Assembly: GCA_002432195.1 (NCBI GenBank)
Contig: DJGG01000009.1
Coordinates: 1-5,933 of the forward strand
DNA: 5,933 nt
DNA from: Desulfobacteraceae bacterium UBA5852
GTDB lineage: Bacteria; Desulfobacterota; Desulfobacteria; Desulfobacterales; UBA5852
Reading direction: 5' to 3'
Shown here: in pieces, positions 1 to 5,283 of the stretch
How the letters are laid out: the number at the start of each line of letters is the position of its first letter
Numbering within the stretch: the stretch's first letter is position 1
Notes under the pieces: model-generated
What the model was told of the DNA's origin: nothing
The model's input: the letters and a program-made list of their open reading frames with translations, nothing else
Databases searched by the model: none
Translations under genes and position numbers: made by a program

Positions 1-4
1 CCAT
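1..4 (-). CDS. Start of a second leftward gene (first codon only)
   Basis: On the minus strand an ATG lies at positions 4-2, preceded six bases upstream by a strong purine-rich ribosome binding site (AGGGGAGGAAGG, positions 22-11). It begins 54 bases after the stop of the TetR gene in the same direction, with no obvious terminator between them. This suggests the TetR gene is the first gene of a leftward operon and that this ATG opens the next one. Only four bases of the gene are inside the window, so nothing can be said about the product. It could be an accidental ATG, but the combination with such a strong Shine-Dalgarno sequence makes a real start more likely than not. Confidence 0.5.
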
Positions 5-10
5 CGCAAG

Positions 11-22
11 CCTTCCTCCCCT
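11..22 (-). promoter_or_regulatory. Strong Shine-Dalgarno for the edge gene
   Basis: The minus strand reads AGGGGAGGAAGG here, a near-ideal anti-16S match containing GGAGG, with six bases between it and the ATG at 4-2. It is the main reason for calling a gene start at the window edge. Confidence 0.5.
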
Positions 23-49
23 AAGGTGACGTGTTGGGTGAACAGCGCC

Positions 50-82
50 GCCGCGCCGTCAGGCGCTTTCCGGCGGCGCGGC
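50..82 (-). other. GC-rich inverted repeat spanning the TetR stop codon
   Basis: GCCGCGCCG (50-58) and CGGCGCGGC (74-82) are perfect 9-base complements separated by a 15-base loop that contains the TetR stop codon (59-61). The RNA would form an all-G/C stem at the 3' end of the TetR coding sequence. No run of U follows it in the leftward direction, so it is not a classical intrinsic terminator. It could slow ribosomes or stabilise the mRNA end, or it could simply be chance in a very GC-rich stretch. Confidence 0.35.
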
Positions 83-730
83 CGAGGCGGTGCCGGCGCG
101 GCACATCCCCAGAATGCCTTCGGTCTGCAAACGGACGTAGTCCTCGATGGTGTAGTGGCAGCTCAAAAACCAGCGCCGGAAGGTCCACATGTGGCCCAGC
201 ACGGCGATGTTGTGGGCGATCAGGTCCACGGAGGCCGCCGGGAGCTGCGGGATGGCGCCCTCGTCCATGAGCCGGGTCAGCACGCGGGTGAAGAGCCCCG
301 TGATGCGCACCTCGTTTTCCAGCACCACCTTGCGCCACTTGTGGGGCAGGGACTGGGTTTCCTGGTAGATGAGCAGAATGTGGTCGCTCATGCGGTTGCA
401 GACCAGAAAATACTCCCGGACCACTTCCGCCAGGGGGTTGACCCCCCGGGCGGCGCGCTCCAGGGCTTCGGTCATGCCGCGTTGCATCTCGGCGTGGATG
501 GCATCGCAGACCAGGTAGAGAATGTCTTCCTTGGAGACCACGTATTCGTAGAGCGAACCGATGGACAGTCCCCCGGCGCGGGCAATCTCCCGGGTGGTGG
601 TCTTGTGGAAGCCTTTTTCGATGAACAGCTGGACGGCCGCGTCCACGATCTGCCGGCGGCGGCGCTGAACCAGCTCGGGGTCCTTGACCAGGGTGGGGAT
701 CTCCCGGGCATTGGCATGGGGGTTGCGCAT
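59..730 (-). CDS. TetR/AcrR-family transcriptional repressor
   Basis: A 223-residue protein of normal TetR length. An N-terminal arm rich in arginine (residues 23-26) leads into the canonical DNA-binding domain at about 24-75: QIVDAAVQLFIEKGFHKTT, then the helix-turn-helix REIARAGGLSIGSLYEYVVS, where SIGSLYEYV is the recognition helix. Residues 80-210 form the helical ligand-binding and dimer domain. Its end (HMWTFRRWFLS, 180-190, then YTIEDYVRLQTEGIL) recalls TetR proteins that respond to acyl-CoA-type ligands, such as the KstR2 group, but that likeness is only suggestive and no ligand can be assigned. The start is fixed by AGGAG four bases upstream. The gene is transcribed away from the DUF294/kinase operon, from a promoter overlapped by an inverted repeat that fits a TetR operator, so autoregulation is likely. 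A downstream gene may follow at the window edge. The family is certain; the regulated pathway is unknown. Confidence 0.95.
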   Translation of the reverse strand: MRNPHANAREIPTLVKDPELVQRRRRQIVDAAVQLFIEKGFHKTTTREIARAGGLSIGSLYEYVVSKEDILYLVCDAIHAEMQRGMTEALERAARGVNPLAEVVREYFLVCNRMSDHILLIYQETQSLPHKWRKVVLENEVRITGLFTRVLTRLMDEGAIPQLPAASVDLIAHNIAVLGHMWTFRRWFLSCHYTIEDYVRLQTEGILGMCRAGTASAAPPESA

Positions 731-734
731 GGCG

Positions 735-739
735 CTCCT
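735..739 (-). promoter_or_regulatory. Shine-Dalgarno of the TetR gene
   Basis: The minus strand reads AGGAG here, four bases before the ATG at 730-728. The spacing is slightly short but workable, and it supports this start over any downstream alternative. Confidence 0.7.
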
Positions 740-753
740 GGCGGTGTGGGTGG

Positions 754-771
754 GGCCGGCCCTCGCCGGCC
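754..771 (-). other. Strong hairpin in the TetR mRNA leader
   Basis: GGCCGGC (754-760) and GCCGGCC (765-771) are perfect complements around a four-base loop, giving a 7-bp all-G/C stem about 15 bases upstream of the TetR ribosome binding site. Just upstream, GCCGCC (785-790) can pair with GGCGGC (796-801), and GGCGGCCGCC (781-790) is itself palindromic. The whole leader is therefore highly structured. Whether this tunes translation or merely reflects base composition cannot be told from the sequence. Confidence 0.45.
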
Positions 772-814
772 GAGTGCGCGGGCGGCCGCCGGAAGGGCGG
801 CGGCGTGTCCCGGA

Positions 815-836
815 TATCCGAGCGAACGCTCAGTCA
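815..836. promoter_or_regulatory. Probable TetR operator
   Basis: The core GAGCGAACGCTC (820-831) is an inverted repeat with 5-base arms and a 2-base centre. Extending it to 815-836 gives a 22-base imperfect palindrome in which 7 of 10 positions per arm match; the right half reads CGCTCAGTCA. Size and symmetry are typical of operators for TetR dimers. The site begins at the -10 box of the TetR promoter (836-841) and covers the predicted transcription start near 829, the position expected for self-repression. The match to this particular protein is an inference from its location. Confidence 0.65.
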
Positions 837-865
837 GATTAGAAGATTGCCCCGGGGAATGTCAA
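836..865 (-). promoter_or_regulatory. Leftward sigma70-type promoter for the TetR gene
   Basis: The minus strand carries a perfect -35 box TTGACA (865-860), an 18-base spacer and a -10 box TAATCT (841-836). Just upstream of the -35 lies an A-rich stretch (TTTAAAAAATTA, 877-866) resembling an UP element. The predicted start near 829 gives a leader of about 100 bases. The -10 box matches consensus at only three of six positions, so basal strength rests on the -35 and the upstream A tract. Confidence 0.65.
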
Positions 866-896
866 TAATTTTTTAAATCCAATAAGAACAGATAGA

Positions 897-916
897 TATT
901 ATGATATGTGGCCACA
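897..916 (+). promoter_or_regulatory. Possible rightward promoter and perfect palindrome
   Basis: Within the A+T island, TATTAT (897-902) and the overlapping TATGAT (900-905) could serve as a -10 box for the rightward operon, but no convincing -35 lies at the right distance. Immediately after comes TGTGGCCACA (907-916), a perfect 10-base palindrome that would sit at the transcription start. A weaker alternative promoter, TTGAAT (978-983) and TAAAGA (1002-1007) with an 18-base spacer, lies closer to the gene. Neither is certain. Confidence 0.35.
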
Positions 917-1058
917 GGCGCGCTGAAGGGCGTGCGCGGGATGGTACCGGCAGATCGCTTCCGGGACCATTATCGGGTTGAATTTGCAGGGCTTTCCGGC
1001 GTAAAGACCATGGATCCACCGGCCCGGCCCGCGCGCTGGCGCCGCCACCCCATCCCCC

Positions 1059-1064
1059 GGAGGA
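1059..1064 (+). promoter_or_regulatory. Shine-Dalgarno of the nucleotidyltransferase gene
   Basis: GGAGGA ends six bases before the ATG at 1071, an ideal site and spacing. An in-frame TAA at 1002-1004 and the lack of any start codon between it and 1071 make this ATG the only reasonable start. Confidence 0.9.
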
Positions 1065-1070
1065 AGCCGC

Positions 1071-3005
1071 ATGACCCCTGAGGAAGTGCAGCGCGTCCTG
1101 GCGCGCACCGATCCTTTCGAACTGCTGGCCGACGAGGAGCTGGCGGAGTTGGGCCGGCGGATGGAGGTGCGCGTCTACCCGGCCGGCGCCCATGTCTTCC
1201 GGCAGGGGGAGGTGAGCCGGGGGACGCTCTTCATCGTGCTGGAGGGACTGGTGGAGATCACCCTCGCGGGGCCCCAGGGGGAGGAGGCCGTGGTGGGGCT
1301 GCGGCGGCGGCACGATTTTTTCGGGGAAACCGTGGCCCTCTCCCAGGAACGCTACCCTGGAGGCGCCCGGGTGCGGGAGGCGGCCCGCTGCGCCCTGCTG
1401 GCGCGTCGCGACCTCGAACGGCTGATCTACGGACACCCGGACTTTTCCGGTTTTTTCAACGCCCTGCTGGCGGAGCGCATGCGCCTGATGTACGAGCAGA
1501 TGGTCAGCGAGGCGGCCGCGGCCGAGTCCGGCAGCGCCCCGGAGCGGCTTTTCCGGCGCCGGGTGAGCGAGATCATGAGCACCCCGGTGGAAACCTGCCC
1601 CCCCGAGGCACGGGTGACCGAGGTCGCCCGGCGCATGGAGGCCCGGCGCATCGGCTCCCTGGTGGTGGTGGACGCGGCCGGCCGTCCCCTGGGCCTGGTC
1701 ACCGAACGCCACCTGGTGAGCCACCTGATCGCCCGCGGGCGTTTTCCCGTGGATACCTGCCGGGCGGGGCAGGTCATGCGGCCCGAGCCCGCAAGTGTGG
1801 CCCCGGAAGCCTCCGTGGGCCAGGCCTTGAGCTGCATGACCCGCCACGGCACGCGGCACCTGGTGGTGATGGCCCGGGGAGCCCTGGTGGGGGTCGTGAC
1901 GGCCGCGGACCTGGTGCGGGCGCGGGGCCCCGGCCCCCTGGTGCTGACCCCCGAGATCGAGGCCTGCAGGCGCCTGGAGGATCTGGCGGCGCTGGGCCGC
2001 GAGGCCGACCGCGTGCTGGCGGCGCTGGTGGCCGACCAGGCGCCCCTGGCGGAGATCCTGGAGGTGGTGGCCGAGCTCCACGAGCGGCTGGCCTGCCGGG
2101 TGCTGGAGCTCTCCGAGGCGGCCCTCCAGGCCGAGGGTCTGGGGAAGCCCCCCGTGCCCTATTGCTGGATCAACATGGGCAGCGCCGCCCGCCGGGAACA
2201 GACCCTGCGCACGGACCAGGACAACGCCCTGATCTATGCGGATCCCCCCGACGGCCGGCAGGAGGAGGTGGCGCGCTATTTCGAGGCCCTGGCCCGCCGG
2301 GCCGTGGAGGCGCTCGTGGCCTGTGGGTTTGCCGAGTGTCCCGGGGGGGTCATGGCGATCAACCCCGCGTGGCGCCGGTCCGCCGCCGACTGGAACGCCG
2401 CCGTGGACCGCTGGGTGGCCTCCCAGGACCCCGATCACATCCGTACCCTCACCATCCTCCTGGATTTCCGCCCCCTGCACGGGGACCTGGAACTGGGCCG
2501 GGCCCTCCGGGAGCGGATATTCCACGCCTTTGCCGGGTCCTTGAACGCCAGCCACCTGCTCACCCGGGACGACCACCACGCGGGGTCGCCGGTGGGCTTC
2601 CTGGGGCGCATCAACACCGAGCGCGGCGGTTCCCGCAAGGGGCGCTTCAACCTCAAGGCCAGCGCCCTGGCGCACCTGGTGAACGGGCTGCGGATCTTCG
2701 CGGTCAACCACCGCATCGGCGAGCCCTCCTCCCTGGGGCGTTTGAAGGACCTGGAGGCGGCTGCGGTGCTGGAAGCCGAGGAGGCCGCCATCTTCCGGGC
2801 GAGCTTCGAGACCCTCATGATGTTCAAGATCCGCTCCAACCTGGCCCAGCTCCACCGGGGTGCCCCGGTGGACAGCTACATCGACCCGGCGGCCTTGAGC
2901 CCCAACGAGCGCATGCTCCTCAAGGACGCCCTGGCCGGGGTGGCCCGGATGCAGAAATTGCTCAACCGCCGCTTCAAGGTCTTCTGGCTGAACTATTTCG
3001 GCTGA
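1071..3005 (+). CDS. cNMP-binding/CBS-pair/DUF294 nucleotidyltransferase
   Basis: A 644-residue soluble cytoplasmic protein with the full architecture of the DUF294 signalling family. Residues 15-135 are a cyclic-nucleotide-binding fold with the FGE motif at 84-86. Residues 164-285 are a CBS pair (EIMSTPVETCPPEARVTEVA and QVMRPEPASVAPEASVGQAL begin the two repeats), a module that commonly binds adenine nucleotides. Residues 300-450 are a GlnD-like Pol-beta nucleotidyltransferase with GS at 370-371 and TDQDNALI at 381-388, giving the metal-binding pair Asp382 and Asp384; Asp465 in LLDFRPLHGD may be the third carboxylate. Residues 475-635 are the DUF294 C-terminal helical domain (GRFNLKASALAHLVNGLRIF). 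No HD hydrolase domain is present, unlike full-length GlnD. The active site looks intact. The cNMP domain seems to lack the arginine that grips the cyclic phosphate: the segment after FGE has Gly97-Gly98 where CRP has Arg-Ser. It is first in a probable operon with the kinase and response regulator. In other bacteria the family is often near acetate uptake and activation genes, but none are visible here, and its substrate protein is unknown. Confidence 0.95.
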   Translation: MTPEEVQRVLARTDPFELLADEELAELGRRMEVRVYPAGAHVFRQGEVSRGTLFIVLEGLVEITLAGPQGEEAVVGLRRRHDFFGETVALSQERYPGGARVREAARCALLARRDLERLIYGHPDFSGFFNALLAERMRLMYEQMVSEAAAAESGSAPERLFRRRVSEIMSTPVETCPPEARVTEVARRMEARRIGSLVVVDAAGRPLGLVTERHLVSHLIARGRFPVDTCRAGQVMRPEPASVAPEASVGQALSCMTRHGTRHLVVMARGALVGVVTAADLVRARGPGPLVLTPEIEACRRLEDLAALGREADRVLAALVADQAPLAEILEVVAELHERLACRVLELSEAALQAEGLGKPPVPYCWINMGSAARREQTLRTDQDNALIYADPPDGRQEEVARYFEALARRAVEALVACGFAECPGGVMAINPAWRRSAADWNAAVDRWVASQDPDHIRTLTILLDFRPLHGDLELGRALRERIFHAFAGSLNASHLLTRDDHHAGSPVGFLGRINTERGGSRKGRFNLKASALAHLVNGLRIFAVNHRIGEPSSLGRLKDLEAAAVLEAEEAAIFRASFETLMMFKIRSNLAQLHRGAPVDSYIDPAALSPNERMLLKDALAGVARMQKLLNRRFKVFWLNYFG

Positions 3006-3029
3006 GGCTGCCGCCGACGGCCGCCCCCA

Positions 3030-3048
3030 GGCGCCCGGGCAAGGCGCC
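3030..3048 (+). other. Hairpin directly before the kinase Shine-Dalgarno
   Basis: GGCGCC (3030-3035) and GGCGCC (3043-3048) can pair around the 7-base loop CGGGCAA. The stem abuts the GAGGA ribosome binding site, which starts at 3049. It has no U run, so it is not a terminator and does not break the operon. It could influence kinase translation or mRNA processing between the first and second genes. Confidence 0.35.
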
Positions 3049-3053
3049 GAGGA
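3049..3053 (+). promoter_or_regulatory. Shine-Dalgarno of the kinase gene
   Basis: GAGGA lies seven bases before the ATG at 3061. The ATG at 3053-3055 overlaps this site and is out of frame, so 3061 is the start. Confidence 0.8.
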
Positions 3054-3060
3054 TGGTGCG

Positions 3061-5250
3061 ATGGATTTTTTCCGCAACCTCCGGATTCGTTCCAAGCTGC
3101 TGGTGAGCTACTCGGCGGTCTTCATGCTGGTGATCACCCTGGGAGGCCTGAACATGTACTCCCACCTGCGGGAGAGCGTGGAGGCCAACATCGAGGCCGA
3201 GCTCACCAACTCCACGGCCGCCATTCTCAACCTGGTGCGCACCTCGGTTTCGGTCTCCATCAAGAACCACCTGCGGGCGGCAGCCGAGAAGAACCTGGAG
3301 ATGGTGCAGTATTTCTACGGCCTCTACCAGAGCGGCCGGTTGACCGAGGCCGAGGCCAAGGCCCAGGCCGAGGCCTTGCTCCTGAGCCAGCGCGTCGGGA
3401 CCACGGGCTACATCGCCTGCGTGAACAGCCGCGGTGTCATGGTGCTCCACCCCGAGCCGCTATGGATCGGGCAGGACATCACCCCGCACGCTTTCGTGCA
3501 GCAGATGATCGCCCTCAAGGAGGGCTACCTGGAGTACGACTGGCGCAACCCCGGGGAGGCCTACGCCCGGCCCAAGGCTCTCTACATGACCTATTTCGCC
3601 CCTTGGGACTGGATCATCAACGTTTCCTCCTACCGCCGGGAGTTCCGGGAGCTCGTGAACGTCTCCGACTTCCGCGAGGGGGTGCTTTCCATGCGCTTCG
3701 GCCTGACGGGCTACTCCTTCGTCACCGACGGGGTGGGCAACATCATCATTCACCCCAAGCTGGAGGGCATCAACATCTTCCGGGACCCCGAGATCCCCCA
3801 GGAACCCCTGCGCACCATGCTGGAGCGCAAGAACGGCAAGCTCGAATACATCTGGCGCAACCCGGACGAGCCCCACCCCCGCAAGAAGGTCGTGATTTTC
3901 AACTACCTGCCCGAGTACGACTGGCTCGTGGCCTGCTCCAGCTACCAGGACGAGTTCTACTCGCCCCTGGGCAACATCAGCCGGATCATCCTCTTCACCC
4001 TGCTTGCCTCCCTGCTGCTGCTGCTGCCCCTCTCCTTCTTCGTCTCGGGCACCATCACCAACCCCCTGCGGGACTTGATCGAGCGCCTCGAGCGGGCGGC
4101 CGAGGGGGACTTCAGCATCCGGGTGCGGCGCCGCTCCCGGGACGAGGTGGGGCGTCTGGCGGCCTATTTCAATTCCTTCATGGACCGTCTGGAGACTTAC
4201 AGCCGCAGCCTGGAAAGCGAAATCGCCGAACGCCGGGAGGCCGAGGAGGCCCTGCGGGTGAGCGAGGAGAAATACCGCTCGGTGATGGAGGCCGCCCCGG
4301 ACCCCATCATCGTCTATGACATGGAGGGGCGCGTGACCTATTTCAACCCGGCTTTCCAGGCGGTCTTCGGCTGGACCCTGGCGGAATGCCTGGGGCGCCG
4401 CATGGACCACTTCGTGCCCCCGGAGACCTGGCCCGAAACCCGCCGGGGCCTGGCCATCATCGCCGCCGGACGGCAGTTGCCCAGCGTGGAGACCCGGCGC
4501 CGCACCAAGTCCGGGCGCATCGTGGACGTGAGCGTGCGCGGGGCGGTCTACCGGGACCGCGACGGCCGGCCGGCCGGCAGCGTGATCATCCACCGGGACA
4601 TCACGGACGTCAAGCGCCTGGAAAAGGAGCTCATCGACATCGGCGACCGGGAGCGCCAGAAGATCGGCCGCGACCTCCACGACGACCTCTGCCCGCACCT
4701 GATCGGCATCGAGGGGCTCGGCAAGGTGCTCAAGTCCCGCTTGGCCGCCCGCCCCGCCGGGGAGGCCGGTCTGGCCTCCCAGATCACCGACCTGATCAAG
4801 GAAGCCATCGGCAAGACGCGCCACCTGGCCCAGGGACTGAGCCCGGTCCACCTGGAGGACCACGGGCTGCCCACGGCCCTCCGGGGCCTGGCGCTGAAAA
4901 CCGGCGCGATCTTCGGAGTGGCCTGCGAGTACGAGGGTCTCGCGGAGCTCGAGCTGGGGGACCCCACCACGGCCACCCACCTGTTCTATATCGCCCAGGA
5001 GGCGGTGAACAACGCGGTGCGCCACGGCCGCCCGGGGGCTATCCGCATCCGGTTGACCCAGGCGGCCGGGCGTCTCGAGCTGGAGGTCGTCGACGACGGC
5101 CGGGGCTTGCCCGAGGAGCCGCGAGGCGACGGCATGGGATTGCGCCTGATGGCCTTTCGTGCCAGAATGATCGGCGCGGTACTGGACATCAAGGGATCGG
5201 AGGGGGACGGCACCCGGGTGGCCCTCACCCTGGAAGGCGGTGCGGACTGA
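3061..5250 (+). CDS. Membrane sensor histidine kinase (Cache-Cache-HAMP-PAS-HisKA_3)
   Basis: A 729-residue inner-membrane kinase. Transmembrane helix 1 spans about 13-33 and helix 2 about 305-328, enclosing an extracytoplasmic sensor of about 270 residues. The sensor has two related Cache repeats (sCache_2/dCache_2 style). Both carry TGY (115-117; 216-218), an HP pair (130-131; 231-232), LEYxWRNPxE (157-166; 261-270) and a closing SSYxxEF (189-195; 293-299). Then follow HAMP (about 329-380), a short coiled coil (380-400) and a PAS domain (about 401-512, ending HRDIT). The dimerisation and phosphotransfer domain is HisKA_3 type (ERQKIGRDLHDDLCPHLIGI), with His540 as the likely phosphoacceptor. 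The ATPase domain (about 635-727) shows the N box EAVNNAVRHG, DDGRG and GMGLRLM. All catalytic motifs are present. HisKA_3 kinases pair with NarL-type regulators, and one lies 33 bases downstream. Cache domains of this kind usually bind small organic ligands such as carboxylates; the ligand here is unknown. Cys544-Pro545 replaces the Gly-Gln common in the HisKA_3 motif. Confidence 0.96.
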   Translation: MDFFRNLRIRSKLLVSYSAVFMLVITLGGLNMYSHLRESVEANIEAELTNSTAAILNLVRTSVSVSIKNHLRAAAEKNLEMVQYFYGLYQSGRLTEAEAKAQAEALLLSQRVGTTGYIACVNSRGVMVLHPEPLWIGQDITPHAFVQQMIALKEGYLEYDWRNPGEAYARPKALYMTYFAPWDWIINVSSYRREFRELVNVSDFREGVLSMRFGLTGYSFVTDGVGNIIIHPKLEGINIFRDPEIPQEPLRTMLERKNGKLEYIWRNPDEPHPRKKVVIFNYLPEYDWLVACSSYQDEFYSPLGNISRIILFTLLASLLLLLPLSFFVSGTITNPLRDLIERLERAAEGDFSIRVRRRSRDEVGRLAAYFNSFMDRLETYSRSLESEIAERREAEEALRVSEEKYRSVMEAAPDPIIVYDMEGRVTYFNPAFQAVFGWTLAECLGRRMDHFVPPETWPETRRGLAIIAAGRQLPSVETRRRTKSGRIVDVSVRGAVYRDRDGRPAGSVIIHRDITDVKRLEKELIDIGDRERQKIGRDLHDDLCPHLIGIEGLGKVLKSRLAARPAGEAGLASQITDLIKEAIGKTRHLAQGLSPVHLEDHGLPTALRGLALKTGAIFGVACEYEGLAELELGDPTTATHLFYIAQEAVNNAVRHGRPGAIRIRLTQAAGRLELEVVDDGRGLPEEPRGDGMGLRLMAFRARMIGAVLDIKGSEGDGTRVALTLEGGAD

Positions 5251-5271
5251 GGCCGCCGGGAGGCCGCGGCC

Positions 5272-5277
5272 AAAGGA
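5272..5277 (+). promoter_or_regulatory. Shine-Dalgarno of the response regulator gene
   Basis: AAAGGA ends six bases before the ATG at 5284. The 33-base gap after the kinase stop also contains the perfect palindrome GGCCGCGGCC (5262-5271) right before this site, but no terminator, so the kinase and regulator are probably cotranscribed. Confidence 0.7.
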
Positions 5278-5283
5278 TGCCTT

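Larger units (their letters stand above)
731..1070. other. Divergent intergenic control region
   Basis: These 340 bases separate the leftward TetR gene from the rightward nucleotidyltransferase gene. Bases 731-810 are the GC-rich, hairpin-forming leader of the TetR transcript. Bases 815-865 hold the TetR operator and leftward promoter. Bases 858-907 form an A+T island (41 of 50 bases are A or T), in sharp contrast to the rest of the window. Bases 907-916 are a perfect palindrome, and 917-1070 would be the leader of the rightward operon. I recognise no riboswitch, tRNA or small protein gene in it. Confidence 0.8.

Noticed and set aside
26..868. A 280-codon plus-strand frame across the TetR gene and its promoter
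   Set aside because: It is antisense to a clear TetR protein, runs through the TetR operator, and its product has no recognisable features.
907..916. TGTGGCCACA as a CRP-type site
   Set aside because: CRP/FNR sites need about six bases between half-sites; here the two arms abut, so a CRP dimer would not fit.
1010..1081. A 23-codon reading frame whose stop overlaps the start of the nucleotidyltransferase gene
   Set aside because: The overlap could suggest a leader peptide, but there is no good ribosome binding site and the peptide is a plain Pro/Arg-rich translation of GC-rich leader. It is not supported without conservation.
873..3095. A 740-codon open frame on the minus strand opposite the nucleotidyltransferase gene
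   Set aside because: Its product is low-complexity, rich in Gly, His, Gln and Pro with no recognisable domain. It is the usual antisense shadow of a GC-rich gene, while the opposite strand encodes a complete, motif-rich protein.
2162..3106. Overlapping plus-strand frame inside the 3' half of the nucleotidyltransferase gene and into the kinase gene
   Set aside because: The product is a Pro/Gly/Arg-rich frame-shifted translation of the DUF294 coding sequence; no start signal or domain supports it.
4012..4026. Five CTG repeats as a possible phase-variable microsatellite
   Set aside because: The repeat is in frame and encodes leucines of transmembrane helix 2. Loss or gain of units would only change helix length, so it is explained by the coding need.
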